DNA of 43,735 bases from the NCBI GenBank assembly GCA_900175165.2, contig FWWN02000627.1, positions 427,265 to 470,999 on the forward strand, in the 5' to 3' direction. A program made the position numbers and the translations under genes. The stretch is from Rhizomucor pusillus (Eukaryota > Mucoromycota > Mucoromycetes > Mucorales > Lichtheimiaceae). The notes under the pieces were generated by a model. That model saw only the letters and a program-made list of their open reading frames with translations. It had not been told where the DNA came from and made no database searches. Shown piece by piece: positions 32,533-43,258 of this stretch; within the stretch, counting starts at the first letter, position 1, and each line of letters opens with the position of its first letter.

Positions 32533-33390
32533 GAAGGTGGTGAAAAGGTGGAAAGGCAGAAAGGTTTACAAATAAGAAGAAGAAAGGAAAACAAGAAACG
32601 TCATGATGCTGCTGCAGCTGGCTGCTTGCCGTTTTTTTTCTACTATCGTCGGCAGAAATGATCTTCCGCTCCCACTTGCAGGGTCACGGTGTAACGGGAA
32701 AATGTTCAGTACGGAACAATCTGATAATAAAGAAAGAGATGGAAACGCCCAGGAGAATAATCACTATTTATACATCTTTGCATGCAATTGGAGACGTTAT
32801 CAAGATCCTCCTAGTCCAGGAGGATACACATGCCCGATAGTTGCAACATGGCATCTATCGATCGTGCAATGTATGGAAAGATCTTCACAGCGAATGTCAC
32901 CCCGAAACTTTGTACCGCACAGCCAAGAAAACAAAGAAAGCGGCAATGGATGCCGGTAATACAACATGATTGGCCAAGCCAGCCGGCTTCTTGAACCAAC
33001 CTTAGGTAACCAAAGGTAGCGTCACCTGCACAATGCTGGGCCCACAAGAAATATTTTTGGGCCAACACTATGAAAATGGGCCATCTTTTTAAATTTGAGT
33101 CAAGGCGCTGAAAATGAGCAAGAGCTGTGGAATTGCAAACACAAAGGAGAAACCACGTTGACTATACATATGTCGAATATTCATTGTCAGGAACTCGGTA
33201 CCAGGGATATAAAAGCAGTATCGTTATCTCATTGTCCTGCTCCCTTTTCTTGCTTCATACTGATTTTATGTACCTTGTTACATGGAAGAAACTCTCCAGC
33301 ATATAGTTTCGATATGAAAGGTGAACGCATAAATTAAACGCCTTTACCTCGACCTTGAGTTGAACTCATGGTTTGTTGACCTATATCTTA
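32533..33390. other. Intergenic, no gene supported
   Basis: This 860-bp stretch contains the promoter of the 93-residue gene; the plus strand is purine-rich next to its start codon, hence CT-rich for that gene. Open frames here lack domains and good starts. Confidence 0.4.
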
Positions 33391-33487
33391 TAGTAATGGC
33401 AAGGAGCTCTGGCATCGTGAAGGGCACATTACAGTACTGTACACGTAATAAAGGCTGTCAAAGATACCAGTCGAAACTGTAGATGAA

Positions 33488-33795
33488 ATGCGTCGGATCC
33501 AAGAGGTAACAGGATTAATTACGGTACCCATCGAACTATATTTAATGCTTGATTCCGTAGACGGTGAAAGGATGTGGCACAAAGAAGCCTACAAAGCTGT
33601 CAATACAAACACAGACAATGAAAAGTATGTAAAGTGGTATGCAGTATGCCCGTATGTAAGTACATATTTTGCACGTACTTGTATCCTACTTCTAAATCTC
33701 TATATAACGTATAATTGATAATGAAGACCTCGATAGAGCAGGACTACGAGGATGATGGAGATACGTTTAGTATCATTGGATGTCATGATAGCTAA
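33488..33795 (+). CDS. Doubtful small gene or gene fragment
   Basis: The open frame from 33488 reads MRRIQEVTGLITVPIELYLM, then DGERMWHKEAYKAVNTNTDN and EKYVKWYAVCPY. It ends at a plausible donor (GTAAGT, about 33656) and can splice to a short acidic exon (DYEDDGDTFSIIGCHDS) with a stop at 33793-33795. Upstream, in the same frame but separated by two adjacent stops, NGKELWHREGHIT (from 33395) resembles DGERMWHKEAYKA, so a further 5' exon or a decayed duplicate is possible. I could not find a splice that joins the two in phase. Function unknown. Confidence 0.3.
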
Positions 33796-34811
33796 ATAGT
33801 TCTCAAGGTGGGTTGGATTGGAATTATGCTGAGCAATCTTGAGAATAATAGCAGCTAAAGGAAAGGAGTGTTATTGTCTCTCAGGAAAGAAGATACGATA
33901 TTCAAAGCCAACCTGCAACATACCCCATTCTTCCTTTATTTCTGCATCATACAAGCAACAAGCCTTCTTCGACATTGATACAATCGATGACTACTCATGG
34001 TCCTCGACCTGGCTGCCGAACATTCCGGTCCCCTTGAAACGGTGTTTGCGTATCCGTACTTTTGTATCTCGTGACCGTGCGGAACAACGTTCGGGGGACC
34101 TTATTCATCAACCACGCTCTTCCCGAAGACCACTAGCTTGCAATAGTGACAAGATGTATTGTGATATCCGATGCGTTTTCACCGTGTTCAAGTAGTGCAT
34201 GATTAAATTGGCAAGGGTACTTTGGACTCCTTGCATGGGTGGTGAGCACAGACATGGCTGGGCGCACCTTGGCTCTCCATTCCTGGGAGAGGTTGCCATG
34301 ACAAAGAATAAAGAGATAACATCTAAAATATAGGGCGTCACTTTGTAATTAGACGCAAAGTCAGATGGGCTGATAGAGAATATGGCTTTTCCTTAACAAT
34401 GTCACTATCGTGGCGCTTGTTCGAAGTATTTCCCGCTGCGCCCTGTAGTTTGCACAAAAAAGCTTATTTTTTCCCCGGTCCATAGAAACCGAGTTGACCC
34501 AGGAACACGCGAGAAGGAGTAAAAGGAGCAGAATTTACATGTCAGCAAATTGAGAGTTCTTTGCCTGCAATTAGTAGCAGAATGTTAATGGGAGGATTGC
34601 TAATGTCGCGAACGAGAAAGATGATGAGGACAGCTGATGTAGTGTACGACTTTGGGAACTTGGAACACACGCCGTCGCCGCCTCCCACTCCTCAGCGGTG
34701 CTTGGATTGCACGTGGCGTGGATATTGAGGCGCTCCCCAAGGAGCCGCTTCACCTCTTTTTCTTCCTCCTACCTTTTTCTCGCTCCACCTCCGTCCACAC
34801 GCTCGTTATTC
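33796..34811. other. Intergenic with one ambiguous open frame
   Basis: A frame open at 33839-34195 contains DIDTIDDYSWSSTWLPNIPV, but has no clear start or partner exon. The last 70 bases before 34812 are CT-rich and look like the promoter of the CYSTM-type gene. Confidence 0.35.
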
Positions 34812-35171
34812 ATGTCCTATCAATACCCTCCTCAACCGCAAGGTCAATACTACAGCCCTCCTCCTCCCGGCGGTGGATATGGTGGTGGCTACGCTCCTCC
34901 CCCGCAAGGTGGATACTATCAGCCTGCGTATGTTGCTGTGAAAACTTACAAATAACGACCAATTGACTGATTATACCTGTTACCAGTCCTCCTCCACAGA
35001 CTGTCATTGTTCAACAACAACCTCAGCAATCCGCTGCTGATGACTGCTGTTGCGGATGGTATGCTATCGCGTAATCCTGTGTTTGCAAACATACACTAAT
35101 TCTTCCTTGTTACATTCCCGTATAGCTTGGCCGCACTTTGTATTTGCTGTACTTTGGATGCTCTGTGTTAG
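34812..35171 (+). CDS. CYSTM-type cysteine-rich membrane peptide
   Basis: Three exons (34812-34927, 34987-35058, 35126-35171) splice in phase to 77 residues. The N-terminus is Tyr/Pro/Gly/Gln-rich (MSYQYPPQPQGQYYSPPPPG), continuing to a PPPQTVIVQQQPQQSAADD linker. The C-terminus is a compact cysteine-rich hydrophobic module (DDCCCGCLAALCICCTLDAL, then a final Cys). This is the organisation of CYSTM proteins, small tail-anchored membrane peptides linked to stress tolerance and metal or redox responses in plants and fungi. The cysteine cluster is likely palmitoylated or metal-binding; that is inference. Both introns fall inside codons and both donors are GTATG. Confidence 0.86.
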
Positions 35172-35924
35172 CATGCGACCGAATTTACCTGTTATCCGGA
35201 TAATCTCCCCTGTATCAGCACTACATCTAATAAACTTTTTTTCCCTTGTCCTCCCACCAGCTCACCTTGGCTGCCAAGCAAAAAGCATTCTCCGCTGCTA
35301 CTCTGGCACTACGCACCGTTCCAAGCGGCATAGTGGCATGTCTTTCGAAAATTCAAATTCACCTTGTAGAACAATTCTGTTTTCTGTATCAGAATAATGT
35401 CTATGTTGCCGGCACGACAATTCTTATACGGCAAAGTTCCCACTTTATCCAAATTCAAAGACTGAAAGCACCTACTACGAAATCGGCCAACGTCTTGGAA
35501 CTAGGAGCATGTAATATACTACAATATTGGCCGGTTTGTCACTATATATACCATTTTATTATCCAAAAGCAATGCGAGGTGTCTAGGTTCGTCTGACAAT
35601 GTCCCAATGTTTGTTAATTGAATCGAGCCCTGGCATGTATGTTGGGATGCAGGAGGAGGAGCAACAACTTGGTGAGCCGGTCAATTATGTCAATCGTTGG
35701 AAATATAGATGGAGTTATCGATCATCAAATGATCGCTTTCCATTTCTACTATCCAAGGGATCGAGTTACTGGATAATGCATAATCTTGGTAGCCTTGATA
35801 ATCCCAGCCAGTACTTCGGAAGTTTCTAGCTGACTATGGCAGACGTGCATTTTTGAGGAACCCCCAACTAGATTCTCTGCTCCAGCAATAGTTAGCATTT
35901 CCTCTACGACGACACTTTCTAAGC
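35172..35924. other. Intergenic, possible unrecognised 5' exon of the Brl1 gene
   Basis: No domain is visible. An ATG-led frame at 35599-35829 (MSQCLLIESSPGMYVGMQEE) could be an upstream exon of the Brl1/Brr6 gene, since an acceptor (CAATAG at about 35891) opens the Brl1 frame 33 bases before its first ATG. I could not fix the joining splice. Confidence 0.35.
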
Positions 35925-36569
35925 ATGGAGATCGCATCGTTGCGAGAACGGAATGTCGAAATTCCAGCTGAGCGATCGCAGCAAAGACCAAGCAATCATG
36001 AAGCAATGCTTTCACAATCACCAAACTTTGTTCGGCAGGCATTTGATCGCATTAGCTTCTTGACGTATTTCAAAGTCACCTTCGCCGTAGCCACGGTAGT
36101 CTCTGTGCTTTGTATTATCATATATGACTACCGATTGAAGATGCAGGAGCATTCGGCAGGTAAAGACAAAAGAATGTGGGAAGATGCAGTCTGAAATTGA
36201 TATATCATCTGTAAAACCCGGTGACAGCAATACTGGAAGAAATCGAACAATGTGCAAGAAACTATATAATCAATCAATGTGATCCAGAAACGCGTGTTCC
36301 TTGGCTGGAGACCCTATGCAATACATGGCAGGCATGCATGAAAAAGGACCCATTCAAAGGAAAGTTGTCTGCAGAGATTATCGCAGAAATCATTACAAGT
36401 TTCCTGGAAGGTTTATCTTACAAAGCCATGGTAAGAAACGAAATAGATGAATGCAACCACCAAAAACTGTTTTCGATGTTTACTGATTCATTCCTCTTAG
36501 TTCTGTTTTATGGTCTTTGTTGTTATATTTATTTGTATACCAGTGCCTATATCACGCTCAAGACATTAA
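35925..36569 (+). CDS. BRL1: Brl1/Brr6-type nuclear envelope protein
   Basis: The protein has the di-sulfide-bridge nucleocytoplasmic transport domain of Brl1/Brr6, integral nuclear-envelope proteins that help nuclear pore complexes assemble and keep membrane lipid balance. Transmembrane helix 1 (FKVTFAVATVVSVLCIIIYD) is followed by the lumenal domain: ILEEIEQCARNYIINQCDPE, TRVPWLETLCNTWQACMKKD and AEIIAEIITSFLEGLSYKAM. It contains the four conserved cysteines that form two disulfides. The last exon encodes helix 2 (FCFMVFVVIFICIPVPI) and only a few residues after it. Three exons are clear (donors at about 36159 and 36430). The start at 35925 is the first ATG of the frame; an upstream exon cannot be excluded. 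Animals that divide with an open mitosis lack this family. Confidence 0.88.
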
Positions 36570-36849
36570 TAACCTCTCTACAAGTTACTCAGTAGTAATG
36601 CTTCCTTACTCCCACACTCATGATATTTATCTATTCCTGAATGATTCCACCGGGGATAAGTTTCAGGTGGACTTGTAAATACACTTTTCTGATTGCATGT
36701 TCTCTTCTTCAATATATGTCATACGTTTATGTACGAATTCTTTTTAGATACAAGAAGGTCACAGAATGTGGTCGGCCTAGTCTGCGTTGGGTGTGGGGTA
36801 TTTCAACAGGATAGCGGATATGTATACATATACGCCGAAAGATTACAAT

Positions 36850-38660
36850 TTATACTTTCTGCTGCGCTTGGGAATGATCCTTTTGAACAGCCGCTTCTGC
36901 ATTGACCTCGACGACACCATCTTGTGCCTTGGGCGACTGGGGTACCATGATATTCTTCTTGAGCATCCACCAGATGAGTATGCACAAAACCGCGGCTGCG
37001 TAGTTCATGGCCATGCTGGTAACTTTTCCCTGGACTAAGTATCATTTCAAACGCAAATTAGCATGATGGAACTATGTAAAGAGAAACAGGGTCACTTACA
37101 GAATGCAGGCGAGTCCGAAACTATCCATGCCTTTACGTTAATAAAATTAGGTGCGAGGTTACCGACGGCGTTTGTGAAAGCAACGGCTATGGAACGAGCG
37201 TTGTGGTCGGCCTGGAAAATCTCATTAACCCATGCAAGAAGCAATGCTGTCATGGTAATATTGGCAGAGATAGCATAGACTCCAACGAACAAGAGTGCAG
37301 GTGGGTTGTTTCCTCGATTGACAACTGCGAGCACCAAGTACCAAGTGGCTGTCCAGACGTTAGTAAGAGCCAGATGCCACGCGCGATCCCGGAATGTATC
37401 CGAGCTGTAACCAATTGCAAGTGCGCAGATTGCAGAGAAGATATATGCCGGTGTATTCATGTAATTGGCAAAAGATGCACTGTAGCCCATATCTCGGAGA
37501 ATGATCGCAAAGTTGAGCGACATGTTGTTGCCGATATACACGCATGCAAAGGTAATAATAAGAAGCCATGAGTATGGAGTTGCAAGCACATTCGAGATCC
37601 TATTTTCGAAATTTAGGTTAATAGCTGCGTGAAATTCTGAGAACAAAGCATAAATCACCCACGTTCGCCATGTGTACTTGGTAGAGTGAATTTTGCGTCC
37701 TTGACTCTCCATCCTTCGGATAGCCAGCTCGCGCTCTTCTGGGGTAAGCCAAGTGGTATTTGTAGGAAAGTTTGGCAGCAGTAGATAGCCAAAAATTCCT
37801 ACAAGCACACCAATCAAGCCTTCAATAATGAAAAGCCATTTCCATCCTCGCATTCCTAAAGCGCCGTCCATGCTCTGCGCGATACCGCCGGCAATCAATC
37901 CACCAAACGCGCCGGATATCTGGTTGCCGGCAGCGAAAGCCATTGTTCGGACACCAAGTTCGCTCATTGTATACCAGCTACCGAGCAAAAACATCATTCC
38001 TGGATAAAACGCCTAAACGATGTAGCAATTCATTGTAGCAATTAGCAAACAATGGTATATTTTTACGCCACTGTACTGTTACTTACAGCTTCCGCGAACC
38101 CCAAAGTGAAGCGCAGCCCCCAGAGTCCCTCGTGATTGTGGATAAGAGACATGAAGCAGACGACAGCGCCCCAGAGAATGACTATAGAAGGGAGCAAAAG
38201 CCGAGGTTGCACCTTGGTAATGATAATATTGCCAGGAATTTGCAGACTACGCATCAAAATATAAATACGCTGCGCAAGCATTGTTTTGCAGAAATGTAAC
38301 TTACATGATATATCCAATGAAAAAGAAAGTAACGGCCCAATTGTATGCATCCGAGTTGAGATCCAAGTCTTCTTCCATACCGTTGGTGAATGCGTTTTCT
38401 GTGGTAGCATATCAGCCGTAAGTAAAGGAAAGTTTATAAGCGTCAGTAAACTTACGCATATTATTTCTGTCCAGCAGATTCGCAAAGTATGCAAGAAAAG
38501 ACCAAATCAGCATACGCGCGTCCAGCTTCCGCAAGAGCTTCTTGTTCAGACGAGCAGTTTCTGGGTCAGAAAGGTCGACAGGTGCAATAAACTCTTCGCC
38601 GACATCTTCAACTGCATGAATTGATTTTGTCGAGCCTTGTCTGCTATTGTTTGGACTCAT
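36850..38660 (-). CDS. MFS transporter of the Dal5/Tna1 (anion:cation symporter) family
   Basis: The protein would import an organic anion such as allantoate, nicotinate or a related vitamin. About five exons encode roughly 500 residues with 12 predicted membrane helices. The cytosolic N-terminus is followed by KKLLRKLDARMLIWSFLAYF and LDRNNMQNAF, the family's helix-1 signature. Then come DAYNWAVTFFFIGYIM, QIPGNIIITKVQPRLLLPSI, GLRFTLGFAEAAFYPGMMFL, FGGLIAGGIAQSMDGALGMR and GWKWLFIIEGLIGVLVGI. The central loop (TPEERELAIRRMESQGRK) and helices 7-12, up to AVAFTNAVGNLAPNFINVKA, are complete. The last exon ends in a hydrophilic tail (AAVQKDHSQAQQKV). The substrate cannot be told from sequence. 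The stop lies about 280 bp past that of the convergent Brl1 gene. Confidence 0.93.
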
Positions 38661-41570
38661 GGCTTTTGAGACAGATGAAAATGTAGAGTGGTAGACGAAG
38701 TAAGCAAACGGCTAGTAGGGCAAAGATTGCGCTGGATTCATGGGAACGGTCTATCTCTATCCTTTTATACCGGTTTCCTACCCCCAATCGTCGTTTCTTT
38801 ATTGATCAGTACTATTCCCACAAAGTTTATGTTAAAACATCTTTTATAAATTCGACGTTCAACGTAACGATCAGCCGTTCCTTCTTTTCTCTCATTGCGC
38901 TTTTCTCAAGATTCAGGGATAGTTAACGCCGTCTGCATCGGATATCTAAAGACGCTTATTTTATCTCGCCTCCCTATGAATACACACATCCCTGTGACTA
39001 ATCTGTCATTTTGTCAAATTTTCTAAATACTGTATCGTGTTATCGCACGCGCGTAATCTGGTCTAAACCCCCTTTTGGGCAGATAACAGTATGAAATGTC
39101 AATGATCCGTGTGCATTTTCACACGAGCGGAACATAGCGAAGAATTCATGCTGAAAAGGCAAGCACGTACCCACGGACCTGGTTTCCGTCCAATCGCTGA
39201 AATATCTTGCCGTAGATCAAGGTTTCAAGTCTACCCGACATGCCCTATGGCTACCTGTACCAGTACTCAGATATCATCCATTTCTTACCTAGTCGGGTGG
39301 CACCGAGCTTTGCTCACATGAAGACTTGCAGTCACTCTTCCCCACATTCTACCGCGAGAAAGACAAAATCCGGGGTAACCACGTAAGTTTGTGGTACACA
39401 TTCAGTCGTAAGATTTGGTTGGTGGCATTGTAAGATTCGTCATCGATCTGTCGGTTTTGCGCTAGTCTTATAACGATATTGTACGATCGGGTTCACACAC
39501 TGCTAGATACTCGATGAACGCATTTCTTTCTACAAATGCATAGGCACGCGATGGTTTCCAAGCTCAAATTGTGAAACAATATCCATGTCCACTAAGAGAA
39601 GTAGCATTTCAAAGTACTGCAAAGTGAGGGAACTGCAAAATTTGAAGCTTTGAGACGTTCTAAACAGAAACGTACGCACGCCCATGTTTCCAGGATGATG
39701 GTGCTATGTATCTTGTTGCGGTTACTCAGATAATTCGATAGAAACCGAAGAGATATCATCACTATGCAGCTCCGGACCAGCTATTGTTTTCCCTCTGGAC
39801 CAAAATGTATACATTAACGTACATGCTTCGATTCAAATAGTTTGATTAGGAAGATATCATAGATACGCCGGTTCTTGTACATTGTATACTTTGTTTCGCA
39901 CTTTGATACAAGTCTTCGCGGCATGAGCTGCTTTGTGAAGCATTGGGATACCATGCATGACGAGAATATATTCAAGATTTCGTAGTATTGAGCATTCTAG
40001 AGAGCCTTGGAGAATGGTTGCCGCGCGCAGCAAATTATAGTGCGTCCAAGACAGGTCGGCAAGGCAAGAATCGCCTCGTTACATCGATTACACATTATTA
40101 TGTAATTGTTTTTCTCAAACTACGCATCCCAAGTGGAAGCAAGTTTCTTTGATTATGTGCGTGACAAGCACCACTATCCAACAATAATTTATATTAAATA
40201 TAATGAATGTAATATGATGAGATGTTTCTTTAAGTTGCACGACTAGAGGCACACGCTTTCTTCATCCACTCTTGTCCAGCCAATTGCCAGAGTTCTACGA
40301 AAAGGCCCAAGGAGAATCTAGCAAAAGAGCAGAAGCTGCAAGATATGCTGGTATGACCAGCCGGTAAATTATCAGACGGAAAAAGTAGCAAAAAAGGGAA
40401 AGGCTTGAAGTAGTTGGTAAATATACTCTAGTATTCATTTGATAAGAATGGGACGAATTAACACTGCGTGTTTTCGCAAGTCTGTAAGAGATGCGGATGT
40501 ACAGGACACAAAGATGCCCTGAGCAAAGGTTGTCCCTGTAAGGAACGATTATTTACGAGGGAAAAGACAATTGCTGTAACACTTAAATTGCCTTGTATAA
40601 GTAGTAAGAAAAGCGAAAACTGAAATTGAGAAGAGGGAAAAGCGAGAAGCTCGGAAACGAAAATGAACGAGTCAAAGAACAACAATTGTGAAACCGTGCA
40701 ATGCTTGCGTGGAGGCTGGCGTGTATGATGCGTCAAGAAATCCACATGGAAGCAGACGTTCTGGGGGCTGTCCATTTCACGCCCAAAATATCGATGAATA
40801 CCTGAAGACTTTCTTGGGTGGTCCGTTTGATCGATACTGCATAAAAAACGGTATTGATAGCGTTTTAATGCAAGATCCAAGAAATTTCATCTTTTTGAAT
40901 ACAAAAACACATCTCACAGACTCGCTGCTTCTATTTCGTGATGCTACTCTAACCCATTTTAATAACAATTCTACACCATCACTAACCAAGAGAAGCTACA
41001 ATGCTTAAGAATAGAGGCACTGTTGCTATAGTAGCAAGAAGCTCCTGCAACATCTTCCGCAAAAGTTTATTCAGAGCTTCTAAATTTTCGTTCAACGTTA
41101 TGTCACATTGATATAAACTTACAATAGAAGATTAGCGGTACAGATCATAAAGATCAAAAGGGTCTTCTCTAATCAATCATATCAACCCGAGAGAGCATCA
41201 TTACTAGGAGACAACTATGTATATGATCTAGGATAAAATTCTTTGTATGATGTTTGATTATCCAGGCATGGACTATATATCGTATTGGGCAATGGCATAC
41301 GCTGGAAAGAAGATTTCTTGTTTGGGGGATTTATGTGACGAATGAAGCACGCATGGCGGGCAATCGAGGATAGGCAGAGCAAAGGAAAATTTGCAATATC
41401 CATTCCTCTTTGCTGTCGTCCAAAATAGAATGAAGTAGTGTTCATTAATCTTTTCCGTCTTCAGGCGGGAATTTGATTTACCCCGCGTTTTTCGTCGGTC
41501 GTGGGAATTCAGGGTCCCAGATTCTGTCCGGACCCTGAACTGTTGCTGAACTTTCTCTTAACAACAGACC
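38661..41570. other. 2.9-kb gene-poor region
   Basis: This is the longest stretch without a supported gene. It is AT-rich, with no long ATG-led frame, tRNA or clear repeat visible by eye. One cysteine/histidine-bearing frame at 40688-41008 may be a relic and is listed separately. The last 100 bases form the promoter of the oxidoreductase gene. Confidence 0.5.
40673..41008 (+). pseudogene. Possible relic of a repeated zinc-knuckle protein
   Basis: A frame without an ATG start reads KPCNACVEAGVYDAS, then SGGCPFHAQNIDEYLKTFLG. Cys-x2-Cys followed by CPFH resembles the zinc-knuckle-like segment common in uncharacterised, repeated proteins of Mucoromycota genomes, some linked to mobile elements. 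There is a stop just upstream, and the part after it loses any recognisable pattern. This suggests a decayed fragment. The comparison is from recollection of the family pattern only. Confidence 0.3.
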
Positions 41571-42608
41571 ATGTCGCTGAAGTGGGGAATCATTGGCACC
41601 GGCAACATTGCACATACCTTCGCAATCGGCCTGCAAGCCTCAAAAACCGGAAAGCTTGTTGCTGTCGGTAGCCGTGCCAAGGAAAGCGCAGAAAAGTTTG
41701 GCAAGGAATTCGGTCTCGCGGCCGAGCAATGCTACGCGACTTACGATGACCTGCTCAAGGACAGCAACGTGGATATTGTATATATATCAACCCCGCATCC
41801 TCAACATTACGACGTTGCTATCCAAGCGGCAAATGCTGGCAAAAACATTTTGGTGGAGAAACCATTTGGAGTCAACGAGCGCGAAGTTGTGAGTGTCATC
41901 GAAGCGGCCAAAAAGAACAATGTGTTCTTGATGGAGGCTTTCATGTATCGCTGCCACCCGCAGACGGTCAAGCTTGCAGAAATGGTCAAGGATGGTGTGA
42001 TCGGTCAAGTTAAGATTATCAGAGGAAACATGTCATTTAACGGTTTCGACCTTGGACCCGACTCTCGCCTGTGGAGAAACGAACTCGCAGGAGGAGCAAT
42101 GCTGGATATCGGTGTGTATCCCATGTCATTCTCAAGATTGGTTGCTGGTGCGGCGCAAGGGAAGGCGTTTGTAGAACCCAAGCAGATCAAGGGTGTTGGC
42201 CACGTTCAACCAGACACAAAGGTTGACGAATATGCAATCGCTTCGCTCGAATTCGAAAACGGTATAGTAGCACAACTATTCACAGGCATCTTTGCAGACA
42301 GCGAATGGGCTGTGCAAGTCATTGGCAGCAAGGGACACATCCGCGTGCCTAACCTCTGGCGTCCTGATCTCACAGCCATGGGTCCCATCCAGATTGAAGT
42401 GACAGAATTTGGCAAGGAAACGCAGATCATTCCTGTGCCGTTGGAGCAGACGAACCTTTTCGCTATTGAAGCAGACGCTGTTGCAGAGGATTTGCTGGCT
42501 GGTCGTAAAGAATGCCGATATATGACTTGGGATGATAGTCTCGGTCAAGTACGTGCTATGGATGAATGGCGCAGGCAGATTGGCCTCTCGTTTCCTGCAG
42601 ATCAATAA
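41571..42608 (+). CDS. Intronless Gfo/Idh/MocA-family oxidoreductase
   Basis: An uninterrupted frame of 345 residues encodes an NAD(P)-dependent dehydrogenase acting on sugars or diols. The Rossmann fold starts at once (LKWGIIGTGNIAHTFAIGLQ, with the GxGxxA loop). It is followed by VDIVYISTPHPQHYDVAIQA and NILVEKPFGVNEREV, where the lysine of EKP is the catalytic residue. LMEAFMYRCHPQTVKL and GGAMLDIGVYPMSFSR then match the dimeric dihydrodiol dehydrogenase/NADP xylose dehydrogenase branch. It ends EWRRQIGLSFPADQ. Nearly every other gene of this size in the window has several introns; this one has none, and its sequence has a bacterial aspect. Transfer or retroposition is possible. The start ATG is preceded by a CT-rich TTTCTCTTAAC stretch. 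Confidence 0.95.
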   Translation: MSLKWGIIGTGNIAHTFAIGLQASKTGKLVAVGSRAKESAEKFGKEFGLAAEQCYATYDDLLKDSNVDIVYISTPHPQHYDVAIQAANAGKNILVEKPFGVNEREVVSVIEAAKKNNVFLMEAFMYRCHPQTVKLAEMVKDGVIGQVKIIRGNMSFNGFDLGPDSRLWRNELAGGAMLDIGVYPMSFSRLVAGAAQGKAFVEPKQIKGVGHVQPDTKVDEYAIASLEFENGIVAQLFTGIFADSEWAVQVIGSKGHIRVPNLWRPDLTAMGPIQIEVTEFGKETQIIPVPLEQTNLFAIEADAVAEDLLAGRKECRYMTWDDSLGQVRAMDEWRRQIGLSFPADQ

Positions 42609-43258
42609 ATAGATCTGATGTAATTAAATATATCATCTGGCATAATCTGAACTGCTTGACTAGCATAACCATCTGCAGTGATTTCCTTGATTAGATAATA
42701 TCCTAAGCATTGTTGATTGGATGGCAACGGGGAAATCTGCGCCATTTGCTGACGGAAAAGCGCTTATCGTTGCTGGGTTACATGTGTAATGAATTACATT
42801 ACCCCGTTAATTCACCTACTGCAAACAAACACACTTCTACCCAGCCTTCTGCATCGCTTTTTCCATCTATCGCAAAATCTTTTGTACCATGATTTCTAGC
42901 ATGGAGTACTGTACAACCGCTTTAACTTCCCTAAAGACACCATCCTAAAGTGCTTTCATATATCTCGCTACAATGGCACCAGTACGAACGACAACGTTGC
43001 TATAAATCTCGGTGCTTTGATATGAAATAATTGGATAAAAGGAAGGAAGCTTTGTTCATTTATTTGTGTATTGGACTTCGCAACAACGCTGTGCCCGAGA
43101 GAAGTGTGGTATACAAAGGAAATCCCAAAATGAAACACTCCACCGGCTATATCTCACAAATTCACTCATTTACACATTGTCAGCATTTGTCAGGTATACA
43201 GAAAGTTTATTTGAGCATGTTCTAGAAAGCCTATTTGTCTTCCTGAGGACGGTCTGCC
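42609..43258. other. Intergenic, no gene supported
   Basis: This AT-rich stretch after the oxidoreductase probably contains its 3' UTR and the 3' region of the partial gene at the right edge. No RNA gene or repeat is seen. Confidence 0.45.

Noticed and set aside
39000..40600. Search for a full transposable element in the gene-poor region
   Set aside because: No terminal repeats, transposase or reverse-transcriptase motifs visible by eye; only the weak zinc-knuckle relic nearby remains.
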